Below, piece by piece: positions 25,830 through 39,800 of a stretch of 64,000 bases of DNA. The stretch is taken from contig CM035233.1 of NCBI GenBank assembly GCA_020226215.1, positions 28,585,150-28,649,149 on the forward strand. Direction: 5' to 3'. Source of the stretch: Sindora glabra (Eukaryota > Streptophyta > Magnoliopsida > Fabales > Fabaceae). The notes beneath the pieces were generated by a model. That model worked only from the letters and a program-made list of their open reading frames with translations, searched no databases and was not told the DNA's origin. The position numbers and the translations under genes were made by a program. Position 1 is the stretch's first letter; every line of letters begins with the position of its first letter.

Positions 25830-27540
25830 TTTGAAAAAGATTAAGATAATGAATGTTTTTGTTGTTTGTAGTTATTATTAAGTGAAAAAAAGTAAAGCTT
25901 GTGCAAATGTAATTAAAATTAGAGACAAAATATTTATCATTTGCCTTTTATTTGAACTAAAGTTACATTGGATGATTATTGATATTGTGGTAAAATTAAT
26001 GTTTATTTGTTGTGTTCTAGATCGTATATAATTTGTTATATATAAAAATACAATAGCTAGTTCTACCATTTGATTTGATCAGTTGAACCGATTCGACTTA
26101 ACCCACTTGCCTTACTAGCTTCATAGCCAAGTTAGGTTTTAAAACATTATTTTTTTTTATAAATTATCTTTTTCATAACTTGCTTAATTTCTTAACTTTG
26201 TGAAAAAAAATTTCATAACAATTATTTAAATTATTTTTTTGGAACAAAACCTTAGTAAAATAAATATGATTTAAATATCATTAAGAAAATATTAAAATTT
26301 AAAATTTTATTGTGTTAAATAATGTTTAACAACGAAATACATAGATGGTTAATTTATTTATTCAAAATTTTATTTTGGTTAAATAATTTTAAAATATTAT
26401 AGTTAATTAAAATAAATACTTCAAAACTTTTAAATAAAATAAAAAATTTAACTATAAAGAATATTTAAATATTGGTTTAGGGTATTACAAACACTTTAAC
26501 TTGGACTTCTTTTCTATATGAAATAAAATAACATAGAATGAATGATATTTAGACCACACCTTATTATATAAGGCTTTATGATGGTGATAATTATTATAAT
26601 TACCTAATGTGGCTTGTGATATATTGCCTTTATGAGGTACACTTGTTTTGTGATTGTAGGATAAGTGATTTGATGTCTTATAATTTTTCTTGAGGGAAAA
26701 AAGGCGTGGTTAGTAGTTGAAAAGAAAAAGGTAAGGAGAGAGAAAAAGATAAGGCTAAGGGGAGTCAAAAGGTGTTAACTTATATAGCATCTAACATTTA
26801 TTTTCAAAAGAAAGGTATTTTAGCATTTTTTTAATTTTTTTAATATAAAGTTATTTTATAATTTTGTAAGTATTTCTTTATACCTATGTTTTGCTAGCCA
26901 AAACCCACTAAAATAAAGGTTTATGGCTTCCTACTAAGTTTCGTACTCATTGTATCTTTGTTGGTTGTTTGACAAATACTGCTTTAAACAATGAACCTTG
27001 CAACTAAACCTCCTATCTTACTCTTTAATTGCCTTAACAAAATCCATTATACACAGTTTGACTTTTACAGGTTGGAAGTACGTGTTTCCCAGACAATGGA
27101 CCTTTTTGGTCCATAGTATGCCATATTTGCTAGACTTATTCTATGAAGGTGGCTTCCTCCTATGTATAATTTGGCAACCATGAATATGAGCATATTAGAG
27201 CATCCTAGTGGGGAACTATTTGGTCCTTTTACATCAACCTAATAGGTTATCCAACCCATTCATAGGCTATCTCGTGTAAACCATGACCATGAGCTTTTGC
27301 AAGCTAGGTTGATTAGGACCTATGACTCTAAAGGCCTCTAAAATAGAGACTTGAGTTCTTCAAAGCCCATGAGCTACCAGGTCAATTCACAGGCTTTAAC
27401 TCATTTCGATGGTTCTAAATCCGATGGTATATTATAGATTTTTCCTAATGCAAATAAAATATTATCATAATTCATTTTCTAGTTAATCATCATCAGTGTA
27501 AAGACATCATTTAAACACCCTTACAATTATAACTCCTCTT
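25830..27540. other. Spacer without a recognised gene
   Basis: Only short frames occur, such as 26998-27183 plus. The segment at about 26080-26150 (GAACCGATTCGACTTAACC... TTTTAAAAC) resembles a transposon edge and could be the right margin of the hAT relic, but I found no matching left end. Confidence 0.35.
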
Positions 27541-27780
27541 TCTTTTACAAATACTTATTGTTTTTTAAGAGATATATAGCTTGAAAAGGTTTCCTTGGAG
27601 AACAAATTTGAAAAACAAGATGGTAGTTGATAGAAGTTAACTTTCAAAAACCTCTTTTCTTAGAAAATGGCCATTGTAGCCCTAGTCAATGAGAAAAAAA
27701 ACTACTAGGAATTTGAGCTAATTAAAAACCGTATAAACAACTATGCTTATGAAAACTTTCTTGGAAATCAATTTAAAAAC

Positions 27781-27846
27781 CTTTCTTTGAAACATTGTGC
27801 AATGTAAAGAAACCTTTCTTTGAACCATTGTGCAATGTAAAGTTCT
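27781..27846. repeat. 33-bp tandem duplication
   Basis: CTTTCTTTGAAACATTGTGC and its near copy CTTTCTTTGAACCATTGTGC start at 27781 and 27814. Each is followed by AATGTAAAG. Confidence 0.8.
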
Positions 27847-28484
27847 AGGATATGAAGCCATGTTTTCTTTGGAAAAATTATGAGTTATGTTGACTCCTTT
27901 GAAAGGAATGAGTTTGTCTATACTAGACTAAAAATGATTTTAAAAATAGCCACTAGATGTGTTGTTTTTTAAGACTATGAAAGCAATGACACTCGAGAAT
28001 CTTTCCATAAAAGTTATGATAGAACTTCTTCTTGACATTTGAATAAAAATCAATACCATAAATCTTTCAATTCTTCCTTAAGGAAAATTATGTTGATTTT
28101 GTTTGGAGGAAGACATAACTAATTTGAAATCTTTTAAAAACAAATGAAAGAAGGATTTAGTTTCTTTCTTGATTTTTCTTAGGAAAAATTATGAATTTTA
28201 GAGAAAGAAAATGTTTAAAATCTTTGACATCAATGGAATAGAATCAAGTTAGTAAATCTTAAAAATTTGGATGGTAACTCCTTGAAATTAGATGACTTTC
28301 TATTTTAAAGAATGGAATCATAAATCATGAAAAATGACTCCTCCTAAGGCTTTTTTTATGGGAAAATACCCTAAGAAAATGGCAACATTCAAGGTAAGAT
28401 TTTATAACAACAAATTGAAAAAGTTCTTAAAAACTATTGTTATTAAAAATTGAAGGTTTTGTATAAAACTATTGTTATTTATAC

Positions 28485-29845
28485 ATATTTTAATTTGTTC
28501 CTTTATTTTTAATTTATTTTTAATCTTTACTTAATTTATATTTAATTTAATTTTTGACATTTTAAATTTTTCTTTAATACTAATTATTCAAGGTTTTAAA
28601 TAATAATTAATAATTTTATTAACTCTCATAATATTATATAATATACATAATATAATAAAATTAGTAGCTATCAAAAAATTGTTGGAATAATTAAAATTTT
28701 AATAAATATAGATTTTTACTTATTATTTTATAAACTTATTTGCTGGAAGATTTAAATTATAAAATTAAATTTTTAAAAAATATTTTATCTTAATGTGATG
28801 TATATATTTGTAAAAATCTTTAGACTTTATTTTAAAGTAAAAATAAAGTTTAGATTAAATAAAATAAATAATATAAATTAAATTTTATTATTTTTACTTC
28901 AATTTGACATCATTTTTTTTAAGTTTTACCTATTTATAATTTATTCTCCCATTTTTGTTTTATTTTTAATATTTACTTAACTGATATTTGATTTATTTTT
29001 TTACATTTTGAATGTTACTTTGATACAAATTACTCAAAGTTTAAAATAATAATCAATAATTATATTAACTCTCATAATATTGTAATATATATAATACAAT
29101 TAAATTAGTAACTATCAAAAGATCATCAAAATAATTAAAATTTTAATATATACCAAATTTTTACTTATTTTCTTATAAATTTATTAGATGGAAGATTTAA
29201 ATTATAAAATTAAAATTTTAAACAATATTTTATCATAATGTGATGTATATATTCATAAAAATATTTAACTAAATATAAATTTAAAATATAATCTACATCA
29301 CGAAAATAACTATTTTATTGGTAAACTGTATTAGTCCACAATGTGATATAATTTAATTTATAAAAATTAATTACATACAGATTATATATTTCTAAGAAAT
29401 TGCTAGATAAGAATTCTAATACTATAATACATTATTTATTTTTCATTTATCACATATAATATTTATGTTGTATAAATAATAAAAATATATAATGCAAAAT
29501 TTTTTTATTTAAATACTTGAAAATAATGTGTTTAATTACATGCCGAAAAATTATTAAAAAATTAAAAAATTATAATGTTATATTTCTTATGTAAAAATAA
29601 AAAAATACATCATTTAATAAAATACTTAATTAATTAGAGTAACGGAATATTAAATATAAGTTTACTAAAATCCAATCTTCAAAGTTCAAATTTCTAAAAT
29701 TCAATTGTAAAATATTTAATTATTTTACAATAATTTAAATGTGATATTTGACTTTAACATCAAAAGTTAATATTTAAAACAATTTTAAGTTAATCATTTA
29801 AGCCCTACTAGTTTTATTAGATAATATTTTTCACAGAAAAAATTA

Positions 29846-29914
<69 letters not shown>

Positions 29915-30811
29915 GTGTAATATGATACTTCTATCTGTGATTATTAAAAATGATCCATAAAGTTATAATAATAAAATAAAGCAAGTTCCTTTAATTTTTA
30001 AGTAATATTGATGAAAAATATAATTCAATATTAATAAATTTAACCACTTTTGAAGTATTTTTAATAGATATAAAATTTGTAATTAATTCAATTAATACAA
30101 AAAAATAAGAGATAATTATAAAGTAATAAGTAAAATAGAATTAAACAAATATTTTATCAAATGATGTGATTTTTTTAATTTTTACATAATATCTTAATTT
30201 TTTTTAAAAAAATTTACATACAATTCGACATATTATTTTCAAGTATTTAATTAAAAATTTTATGCATAATTTATTTTTATTATTTATATAACGTTAATAT
30301 TATATGTGACAAAATAAAAAATAAATAATGTATTATAATTTTATAATTCTCATTTAATAATTTTTTAAGAATATATAGTCTGTATATAATTAATTTTTTA
30401 TAAATTAAATTATGGATTAATAAAATGTTTCTTTTCATGATGTAAATTATATTCTAATTTCATATTTAGTTAAAGATTTTTACAGTTATATACATCACAT
30501 TAGGATAAAATAGTTTTTAAAAGTTTAATTTTATAATTTAAATATTCCAACAAAGAAGTTTATAAAAGAATAAATAAAAATCTATATTCATTGAGATTTT
30601 AATTATTCTAATAATTTTTGGATACCTATCAATTTTATTATATTATATATATTATACAATATTATGAGAGTTAATAAAATTATTGATTATTATTTAAAAT
30701 CTTGAATAATTAGTATCAAAGAAAAAATTAAAATATTAAAAATTAAATTAAATATAAATTAAGTAAAGATTAAATATAAAATAAAAATAGGACAACAAAT
30801 TAAAAATAAGT
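28485..30811. repeat. Large inverted repeat with duplicated left arm and (AT)n centre
   Basis: Three related arms are visible. L1 (about 28485-28815) and L2 (about 28900-29548) are diverged direct copies. Both match the reverse complement of R (about 30205-30811). Landmarks common to all three are a TAACTCTCATAATATT block (written in reverse complement as AATATTATGAGAGTTAA in R), the TGTGATGTATAT block and the AAATTATAAAATTAAA block. L2 and R face each other across about 650 bases that contain an (AT)n run. No long frame exists. The structure fits a foldback or long-TIR element. The outer limits are approximate and no target duplication was identified. Confidence 0.7.
29847..29907. repeat. 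(AT)n microsatellite at the centre of the inverted repeat
   Basis: An almost uninterrupted run of AT dinucleotides of about 60 bases lies near the symmetry centre of the surrounding inverted repeat. Confidence 0.95.
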
Positions 30812-30829
30812 AAATTTTTCTAAAAAAAT

Positions 30830-32530
30830 GGGTCCAAATAAATAAAAAAATAAGTATAAATTAAATAAAATAAAAAATGGGTTAAAGTTAAATGAATTAA
30901 AAAATTTTATAGTCATTTTAATCATGGGGGGAGTGTGACCAGTCGATCTCAGGTTCCCTTCCAGTTACTTAGATAATTTTTTTTAAAAAAAAATTTAAGA
31001 GTTTTGGGAATATATTTTTGCGACACAACTTTTTGAAAATTTGATTTTGAAAACTAAGTGTCCTGGTCAAAAAGCCGTTACCAGCTGTATGGATGAGGAA
31101 GAGCATTGATAATGATATTTTATTTTTTTGAATTTCAGAAATGATCTGCAATTCTGAGCAAACATGTGTTTTTGCATGGTTCCTATTCTAACGGATTCTC
31201 TCACGGAAAGAAATATCTCTGGAACCATTGTAATACCAAAATATTATCACTTGCATTTTGATATATAAAATATCTTGATATCATAGTTAACTAAATACTA
31301 AAATTTAGGAAATGATTTCCATTTTTAATTTTTCAAAATGTATAGATAACAATGTTGAAATTCCTAATATGTTACTAGAAATAATTTTAAAAGTATATGC
31401 TGAAGCGGAGTCAAAAAATTGGCAGTGTGGAGCCAAATTTACACATATATAAAAGTACTATGCAAAGTTTTTCCACTCAAAATAAAATTATAAATTATAA
31501 ATTTATATAATATAATAAATAAATTTAAAATTAATTTATTTCAATGTTTTAAATAATTTTATTCAATTGTTCATTAGATATCTATACTTCAAAAATTTTA
31601 AACTAAATACATATAGTTATAACTATAATTTAAAATTTTTAAATATAAGTATCTAATTTAAAATTAGGTAAAATTACAAGGACAACAAGTAATATAATTT
31701 AAATTTAATTAATAAATAACTTTTAAATAATAGGGCCATTTATGATAAATTTAGTGTCTTTATTTAAAAAAATTATTGTATTTTATCTAAGAAAATAATT
31801 AAAAGTAAAATTCGATAAGGATATATTTTTACAAGTACAATGTGTTCTTGTGATATTATATGTTATGATGAAGTATATTAATTTTTTATATACTTCTTAC
31901 TTAAGAATAAATAATAATAAGTTATAGTGATATATTAACGTATGCAATGAGAAAATAATTTATTTATTCTTAAAACCTTAAACATATGAAATTTAAGTCT
32001 TTTTGTTTGGTGAAAAGTATTTTTTTTATAAAATATAATTATAAAATATTAGAATAAGAGAAATTATTTTATTTATGTAAGATTAAATATGAAGGATTTG
32101 GAGAAAATCATTTCATCTATTTCAAAAAAAAATTATTTTTCTCTACTATTATATCTTTAAGTATTATTTTTTTAAATATTAATATAAGTGATATATCATT
32201 TTTTTGTTAATATATATACAAATAATTTTTTAATAAAAATATTTTTTAACGAAATAAGTAAAGTTAAATATGTCTTTTTACTAATAATTGATGTGATTAA
32301 ATCGACATATATGTAATATCCTAAAGTAATGTTAAAATTTTGGGAGACCAATACATGACATTTTTAAAATTATTTTAACAATTTATTATAATACGATAGA
32401 CGGAATTAGATGAAAGCCTGGGAGGCATCACCCTTCAAAATTCTACCTAGTTCTCATATGTAAGAGTTTTTTAAATTTTAAAAATAAGAATTTATCCCGT
32501 CCTGCGACCATTGTCCTGAATGGACTGTGA
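30830..32530. other. AT-rich spacer upstream of the TTM gene
   Basis: I see no gene. The sequence is AT-rich with poly-T and poly-A runs until about 32480, where composition becomes more balanced as the TTM promoter begins. Confidence 0.5.
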
Positions 32531-32544
32531 AATTTAGTTTCTGT

Positions 32545-32565
32545 CCAATAACGGTCAGCCACGTG
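32545..32565 (+). promoter_or_regulatory. Candidate TTM promoter motifs: CCAAT and G-box
   Basis: CCAAT lies at 32545-32549 and a G-box core CACGTG at 32560-32565 (context GCCACGTGTC), where the sequence changes from AT-rich spacer to transcribed-looking DNA. G-boxes are bound by plant bZIP and bHLH factors, so light or ABA responsiveness is possible. The transcription start is probably a few tens of bases downstream (about 32600), but no transcript evidence is available. Confidence 0.45.
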
Positions 32566-33097
32566 TCTTTAAGTAACAAATTTTCCAGAATCTAGCAGCC
32601 TCGGGCAAAGTTCCACCACTTTCGATCCCCATCAATCGTCAGCCGAAGAAGGTGGAAACAGAGACCAGACTTTGAATTCTCTCCTTAATTTCCTTTCCAA
32701 AGGTCTGGTCTTTCTCTTATCTTTTCCGATAGCAGTAGTGGTCTCACCTATTTCTTATTTATGAGAATATAATTGATGAATGATCAGACTTTTTATGATT
32801 TCTTGTAGGCATCTTCCTCTTTTGCTAATTGTTGTACCTTAATAACTTCAACTCTCCAACGAGTCTCAGATTTGTAAGTTTTTGCTGTGGTTTGTTTCCC
32901 CAACAATAACATTCAGGTGATTTTTGTGAAGTGCTTAATTGGTGCTAATTCTTCGCAGAGAGCTCAGAAATTACGGCCAGAGAAATTTTTATGATTTTTA
33001 GTTGTTTGTATTGCTTAGATGTATTTTCTGGTGCATTCTTTTTTTTTTTTTTGGGTATAATTTATATGTTTTTTCCTTTCAATTTGAGACTGGACAG

Positions 33098-33482
33098 AGA
33101 ATTTGTTAAATATCTGTGAGAATAAAGCAGTGCTAGTTTTCTTTTACTTTAACAACCCCGGCGAGAAATACGATGTGATTGACAACACTGCTTTGAAGGT
33201 ATGCTAACTCTATGAAAGTAATAAGAACATATAATTTCAACGAGTTTGTTCCTTGTGGAAAAAAAAATGTGTTCCATGCATTTATGAAATGAATTAGATG
33301 AAGTTTTTATGCGGGTATGAATTTTTAATCCTGATTTAAGCAGTGGCTGATAGTTGTTGGTTCCTGCAATGAATTGTTCAGCCAAAATGCATAAGTTATT
33401 TGTTCAAATTGTTTCCGTTTATGTTTTATAGGATGTAGAGTTGGTCTTTAATGGTACGCCAGTATTTGCACCCTCTTCCTGA
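33098..33482 (+). other. Unexplained spliced open frame in the TTM 5' leader
   Basis: Two exon-like segments join in frame across a GT-AG intron: 33098-33198 (preceded by an acceptor at GGACAG, ending at donor AAG|GTATGC) and 33432-33482 (acceptor TTTATAG, ending TGA at 33480-33482). The joined frame reads NLLNICENKAVLVFFYFNN in the first part and KDVELVFNGTPVFAPSS at the end. No start codon lies in the first segment, so if real it is the tail of something with an upstream exon. It could be an alternative 5' exon or upstream frame of the TTM transcript, or a fragment of another gene. I do not recognise the family. Confidence 0.35.
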
Positions 33483-33771
33483 ATGGCCACCAAAAAGTTA
33501 AAACATAATTATGAACTGGAGTGGGTCATTACTTATTTGGATGTTGTTATCAATTTATGGTTGGTTAATCCTGTAAACCGGTAATCTGCAAGTGTGGAAA
33601 TTGCGTCGAACACTTGTGGTCCTATAAAATGCGTTTGAAATTTCAATGAGTAATTGTTACTTCTTGATACTATGTGCACCTTGTGAATTCTTCAATTAAA
33701 AATTTCTCACTTGTCGTTGATGTGTGTCATCTTTGATATTTAATGTCCGTTTCCATTTTCTTTCAATGCAG

Positions 33772-33804
33772 CTTATCCTGTGAATAACATCATCGGTTTC
33801 ATTA
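33772..33804 (+). other. 5' UTR segment of the TTM gene
   Basis: A pyrimidine-rich tract ending TTTCAATGCAG (AG at 33770-33771) looks like the acceptor of a 5' UTR intron. It leaves a 33-base leader directly before the start ATG at 33805. The upstream noncoding exon probably lies near 32600-32700, but its donor cannot be fixed by eye. Confidence 0.5.
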
Positions 33805-36800
33805 ATGGCGCAAGATCCTACTTCCAATGCTGATTCACCTCGTAGGCGTTCTGGTCTACTGCGTGATCAGGTTCAACTAGTAAAAAGAAAGGATTCTGAT
33901 CGCTATGAAATTGCCCCAATTCCAGATTCTCTGTCATTTGAGAAAGGTTTCTTCATAGTAATTCGTGCTTGCCAGTTGCTGGCTCAAAAGAATGACGGGA
34001 TAATATTAGTAGGAGTTGCGGGTCCCTCAGGAGCAGGAAAGACTGTTTTCACTGAGAAGGTGCTCAACTTTATGCCGAGCATTGCTGTCATAACAATGGA
34101 CAACTATAATGATTCTAGTCGAATTATAGATGGAAACTTTGATGGTAAGTTTTGCCTCCATTCATTCTCCAAAATTTTGGAAAGGACTATGTCTATCTTC
34201 AAAGTGTTTTCTTCTCTCTCTCTCTCTCTTCATTGAGGGGTTCCACACAGCTTACTGTGAACTTTTTATTATTTGTTGGGTGAACGGAGCGTGTTCATTG
34301 TTGCTTCTCATTGTCCACGACTATATGGCGTAGTTCTATTGATTGTTGTCTCAACTAACTATGAAAATACCATAGAAGCATGAACTTTGGGTGAGGGCTA
34401 AGTTTTCTTTTTATGTCTCTTGACTTAGCACTTAGTTTCTAACAGATTTATTGCCAGCTTTTGAATCTCTGGCTCGATTTGTTTCAAAGAAAAACATCTT
34501 CAGTAGGAATATAGTTATAAAATATTAAAATGGTAAAAAATAATTTATATGTTTGGTGTTAAATATAAAAAAATTGGTAGAAGACAACTTCCTCATTTTT
34601 AAAGAGTAAGTTATTTTCTTCCATTACCATGACTCTATGTATCATTTTTTTTTTAATCACAAGCTACAATTACCTATCATTTTTCTTCAGATATATACAA
34701 TAAAAAAGGATTTTCCAACAAACAAATGGAGCCTCTAAATACCTTGATTTTCCAAGAAGTTGACATGTACCTTGGATTTACATGTTATAGCTTCCATGTT
34801 ACTTTCATAATAGCCAAAGTTGGTGCTCATGTATTTGCTGATTACTTTCCATATATTATATGTACTTTAAATTTTTATCTGCTTTCACGGGATATGTGTC
34901 AATTGAAGAAGTCATCAGGCTTGTTTGCTTATCATCTGTTGTAGCTGACATGAATGACTTTCCTTTTCCATCTAAATCGGTTTTGTTTATCACTGCTAGG
35001 AAACGGTTTTTACCTGTATATCATTTCGATAAAAAAATTTAAGTGATGAAGAAATATACATGAAACCCTGAGTTATAATGTCTTCCTCGTTTGAAACAGA
35101 TCCCCGGCTGACAGATTATGATACCTTGCTCGAAAATATACAGGGTCTTAAAGCAGGGAAGCCAGTTCAGGTTCCGATATATGATTTCAAGTCTAGCTCT
35201 CGAATAGGTTACAGGTTCTGTAACTTTCCACTTTCACTTTATCTTCGCCATGAAATAAACATGCAAAAGAGAATACAAAAACATAGTATTTTACTTTACC
35301 CTCTGCATGATTGAATTACTGTATTTGAAACATCTTGTTAGTAAATAGGTTCCACATCTATTATATTCTGCTATATGTACCCTGTATTATAATATATATA
35401 GTGACTGCCTAACTCAATTGAGGATATGGCAATACAAATTCTTCTCTTATTTAACATGGTATCTAGAGCCTTCCAATAATCCTTCTCCTATCTCAATCAA
35501 CAACCCAACTCTCTCTCTCTCTCTTCTTCCTCTTTTTCTTTTTTTTATTCTTTTATGCGTGACTAAGGTCACGGTGGGACCAGCGGCACTCTAAGCCGCT
35601 TATTGGCGGAAGCCCAGGCCTCCGGATTGCTGTTTGGTGCCGGCGTACGGCGGCGTATGGAAGTGGAGACCCGAACAGCACTGTTCAAGGCCGTGGAAGC
35701 AGAACTGGAGCCGGTACGGAAGGTCTGGGTACACTGGAGAACAGATCGGGCTGAGATGGACTCGACTAGGCAGCGCGTGGCATCACACGCGTTTGTGTAC
35801 GGAGGCGCGTGAAGCCCACGCGCAGAGGCAAGAGGCGGCGCGTGGAGGCGTGTGAGGCATCTTCAGGCGGCGAGCTTCCGTCTGGAACTGTTTCGGAGGA
35901 CTCTGAAGGGTTCTATAAGGTTGGTTTTGCAGTTTCGCGTCTTTAGGTGGCATTTTTCTATTTTCTGGATAATTTTCTTCTGTTTTTTTGCTGTGCTGGC
36001 TGGATATGGATACTAGTTCTGATTTCATGAACAATTCTGGGGGTCCCAATAGTTCTGGAAATTCAAGGAGAGAGTTTAGATCTAATTTTTCAGAATTATT
36101 ACCAGTTGGTGGAAAAATAACAGAACGGAAGTTAGATATTGAAGGACGACAATATGTTACTTGGAAAAGAGCAATTGAATACTATTTTGATGAAGTTCGT
36201 ATGACACATCACCTGACTCAAGAGCCACCCATAGAAGATCCTGATCAACATTGGATCATAGAAGATCGTCGGTTGTTCAGGTTGGTTTGTAATACTTTAA
36301 CTACTGAAGTTGAAGATAACACAGCTCATTGTCGTACTGTTAAGGAGTTATGGGAGTCTATTGAAGGCCTATATTCGAAAAAGGATGATCTGAATCAGGT
36401 ATATGATCTGACTGTGTCCTTGTTTCAATCAGATGAGAGAGGTAAGACCAATGCTCAAATTTATACTGAGTTCAATCGTATTTATGAACAATGGAATTCT
36501 CTGCTGCCTATTACTAGTGATGTTAATGCAATGCGTTCTCAGCGAGAACAACTAGCTGCTTTGTGTTATTTGATGCGTTTATCTCCTGAGTTTAGCACAA
36601 CACGACAGCAAGTCTTATCTAGTTCTGAGCCCCTCACCCGAAAAACGGCTTATTATCGAGTTCAAAGAGCATCCAAAGATATTTCTTCCTCCTCTCCATC
36701 CTCAAATATGAATGAGTCAGCAGCATTAGTTGGCTCAGGTGCTCGTGGAGGTCGTGGTAATTCTAGAGGTGGCAGAGGAAGAGGAAGAGGGCGAGGTCAT

Positions 36801-39800
36801 TTCAATGAAGGAGGAAAAGGAGGTGATTCGGTTGTGATTTGCTATCATTGTCAAGAACAAGGACACATCAAGAAATTCTGTCCAAAGTTGGTAGGAAGGA
36901 ATACCCAGCAGTCCAGGTTTGCTCATATGGCACAAGAGTCAGAAGTCAATGGTAAATTATTATCTGATAGCGAATATGCTGAGTACTTGCAATTAAAGGC
37001 CTCTGTACAGCCGCCACCCACCCAACCTACTGCCACCATAGTTTACACAGGTAATCCTACTGCATGTCTATCCCATTCCAATTCTAGATGGGTCATTGAT
37101 TCTGGGGCTATTGATCACATGACGGGTCAAACAGGTATACTATCTTCCTTTACTCATTCTCATCCTTCACATGTCACTATAGCTAATAGGTCTACTGCTT
37201 CTGTTGTTGGAAGTGGCATGGTCAATCTCACCTCTGATATCTCTTTATCCAATGTTTTGTGCCTCCCAAACTTTCCCTTTAATTTACTTTCAGTTAGCCA
37301 AATTACCCGTGCTTATAATTGTGGTGTTTTCTTCTTTCCTGATTATTGTGTATTTCAGGATCTGTTGACGAAGAAGATTTTTGGTAGGGGATATGAATCT
37401 GGGGGATTGTACGTGCTGGATGACAAAGTTTCTCAACCAATCGCTGCTGCTGCTACCCCCACTCTACATCAATTACACTGTCGCCTTGGCCATCCCTCGT
37501 TGCTCTCTTTACGAAAATTATGTCCTAATTTAGCATCTGTGTCTCATTTAGATTGTGAGTCTTGTCAATTTGCTAAACAACATCGCCAATCTTATGTTTC
37601 TAGAGTTAATAAGCGGATTTCATTCCCCTTTGAGTAAGTACATTCAGATATTTGGGGGCCTTGCCCAGTTATTTCAAAGTCTGGTTTTCGTTATTTTGTG
37701 TCTTTTGTGGATGATTATTCGAGAATAACTTGGCTCTATTTAATAAAAAATCGTTCAGAGTTGTTTAATGTTTTTTGTACTTTTCATGCTGAGGTTACGA
37801 ATCAATTTCAGACAACTATTCGTAATTTTCGCAGTGATAATACTAAAGAGTATTTTTCTTCACAGTTTTCAGCTTATTTGTCTCAGCATGGTATAATTCA
37901 TCAGTCTTCCTGTGCTGTCACTCCACAACAAAATGGAGTAGCTGAACGAAAAAATTAACATTTATTGGAAGTTTCTCGGGCACTTTTATTTGAAATGAAA
38001 GTTCCTAAAGTTTTTTGAGCAGATGCAGTTTCTACAGCCTGTTTTCTCATCAACCGCATGCCTTCTTCTATTCTTGGTGGTCAGGTACCTTTTTCTATTC
38101 TGTTTCCTTCTAAGACTTTTTTTCCTATTTCCCCCCGTATTTTTGGGTGCACCTGTTTTGTTCATGATCACCGTCCCCAGGTATCGAAATTGGATCCTCG
38201 GTCTTTGAAGTGTGTTTTTCTTGGTTATTCTCGTACTCAAAAAGGGTATCGATGTTTTTCTCCTGAGTTAAATCGTTATATTATTTCTTCTGATGTTTCA
38301 TTTTTTGAGTCTACCCCATTTTTTGGGCCGTCTCCCTCTTCCGCCCCCTTGCCAGCATCAGATCATGTTGATGAATACTTCCTTGTTCCTCCTAATTCAC
38401 TGGACTCACAAGTTCCTCCACCACAAAATTTGGTTCGACCTCCAATTCAATTTGTTTATTCTCGTAGAGTGCAGGTACCACCAGCAGCTCCTCCACAGGT
38501 CATGCAACAGCCATCTGATCTAGACTCGCTTTCCCACGGTCCGTCAGCTTCATCTCCCCTACCGGCTTCTTCCTCATCAGATCCTCCTCCTGTGTCTTCT
38601 GATTTGGATCTTCCGATTGCTCATCGAAAAGGTATCCGTACTTGCACTCAGAAAGGTAACCCTCACCACCCTTAATGATGATCATTTGCTGAATGGTGGT
38701 GTTTCTACTGTGGAACAGCATGGCTGTGGTGCCTATGGCATGCATCGTGGGGACAGAATGAAGAGCAACCAGGACAGTGAACTTTATGGGCAGAAATCTG
38801 CTATAGGTATATCATCATTGCAAGGTATGGTGAAGGATAGAAGGTCTGGTTTGGAGTTTGATAGAAATACAATGAAGGCTTCAGTTACAGAGAATGGTCA
38901 TTCCAGAATTGGTGGGAGTTATGAGCTGGCAGTTGATACCAATGATCATGCTTCTGGGCATGAGACAATAAATGATGCTAAGCCTAAACGTGAAAGTGAC
39001 CATATAAGAAAGAAAAATTTTGTGAGACATCAATCAAGTGAAAATGGAAAGCAATCTGAGCCGAAACAGGAAGACTTTGAGAATTCAATTCTGAGAGAAG
39101 ATGCTTCGTGTACAATTGATAGGGGGAGGCTCTCCTAGGAGAACCTGCCTCTGGGCTCTGATGGAGAAAACAGAGTTCTTCCAGCACATTTGGTATCAAA
39201 GCCCGGTTTGCGCCAGAGGGCCAAGATCGGGTGGGCACAATTGGTTTAGATGCGGCTTGTCCCTCAATATACGGTATGTGCGAAGCTATTATTCTCTCAA
39301 ACTCGGTGGTGTCATTGCCAAAGACTTGACCAGAGGGTGCAAGAGATTGGATCGTCCCGAGAAGCCAGTGACCAGGGAATGGTACATACTGGTGATCGAG
39401 GATATGTACGAAGGGCCCAAGCATTTGTGCCAAGTGGGCTATCTTGCTTGTCGGTTGTGCGTGGGACATTAGTTATGCGCTCATTCATAGTAGTGGCATC
39501 GAGGGATGCAAACTACCGTCTAATGGGACGAGGGAATTGACGGCTAATCCGGCGGGAGAAGCCTTGGTCTTGCCAGAGGGCTTGACTGCTTGAAGGATCG
39601 GTGGAACCGGAGGGTGAAGCCATCGGTCATGCTAGAGGGCGTGACCACAGTTGGAGGACATGAGCGAATTGTTCCAGAGGGAATGGCCCAAAATCATGTC
39701 AAGGAGGTCCAGAGGGATCATCCGAGTGCTCAGTGGAGCATCATAGCCGGAGGGCGTGGCAAAGATTCAGAGGAATCAATGCTGTGCGAGCTAGAGTGGA

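Noticed and set aside
34726..35042. Frames of 60-72 codons inside TTM intron 1
   Set aside because: They lie wholly inside a well-defined intron (34145-35099), and the flanking exons join in frame without them.
35603..36049. Frames in the young copia leader (69-88 codons on both strands)
   Set aside because: They sit in the GC-rich untranslated leader between primer site and gag and overlap on opposite strands. Gag begins at 36006.
38984..39540. Overlapping frames of 70-160 codons on both strands in the GC-rich block of the young copia
   Set aside because: GC-rich sequence lacks stops by chance. The frames overlap each other on opposite strands and show no domain.
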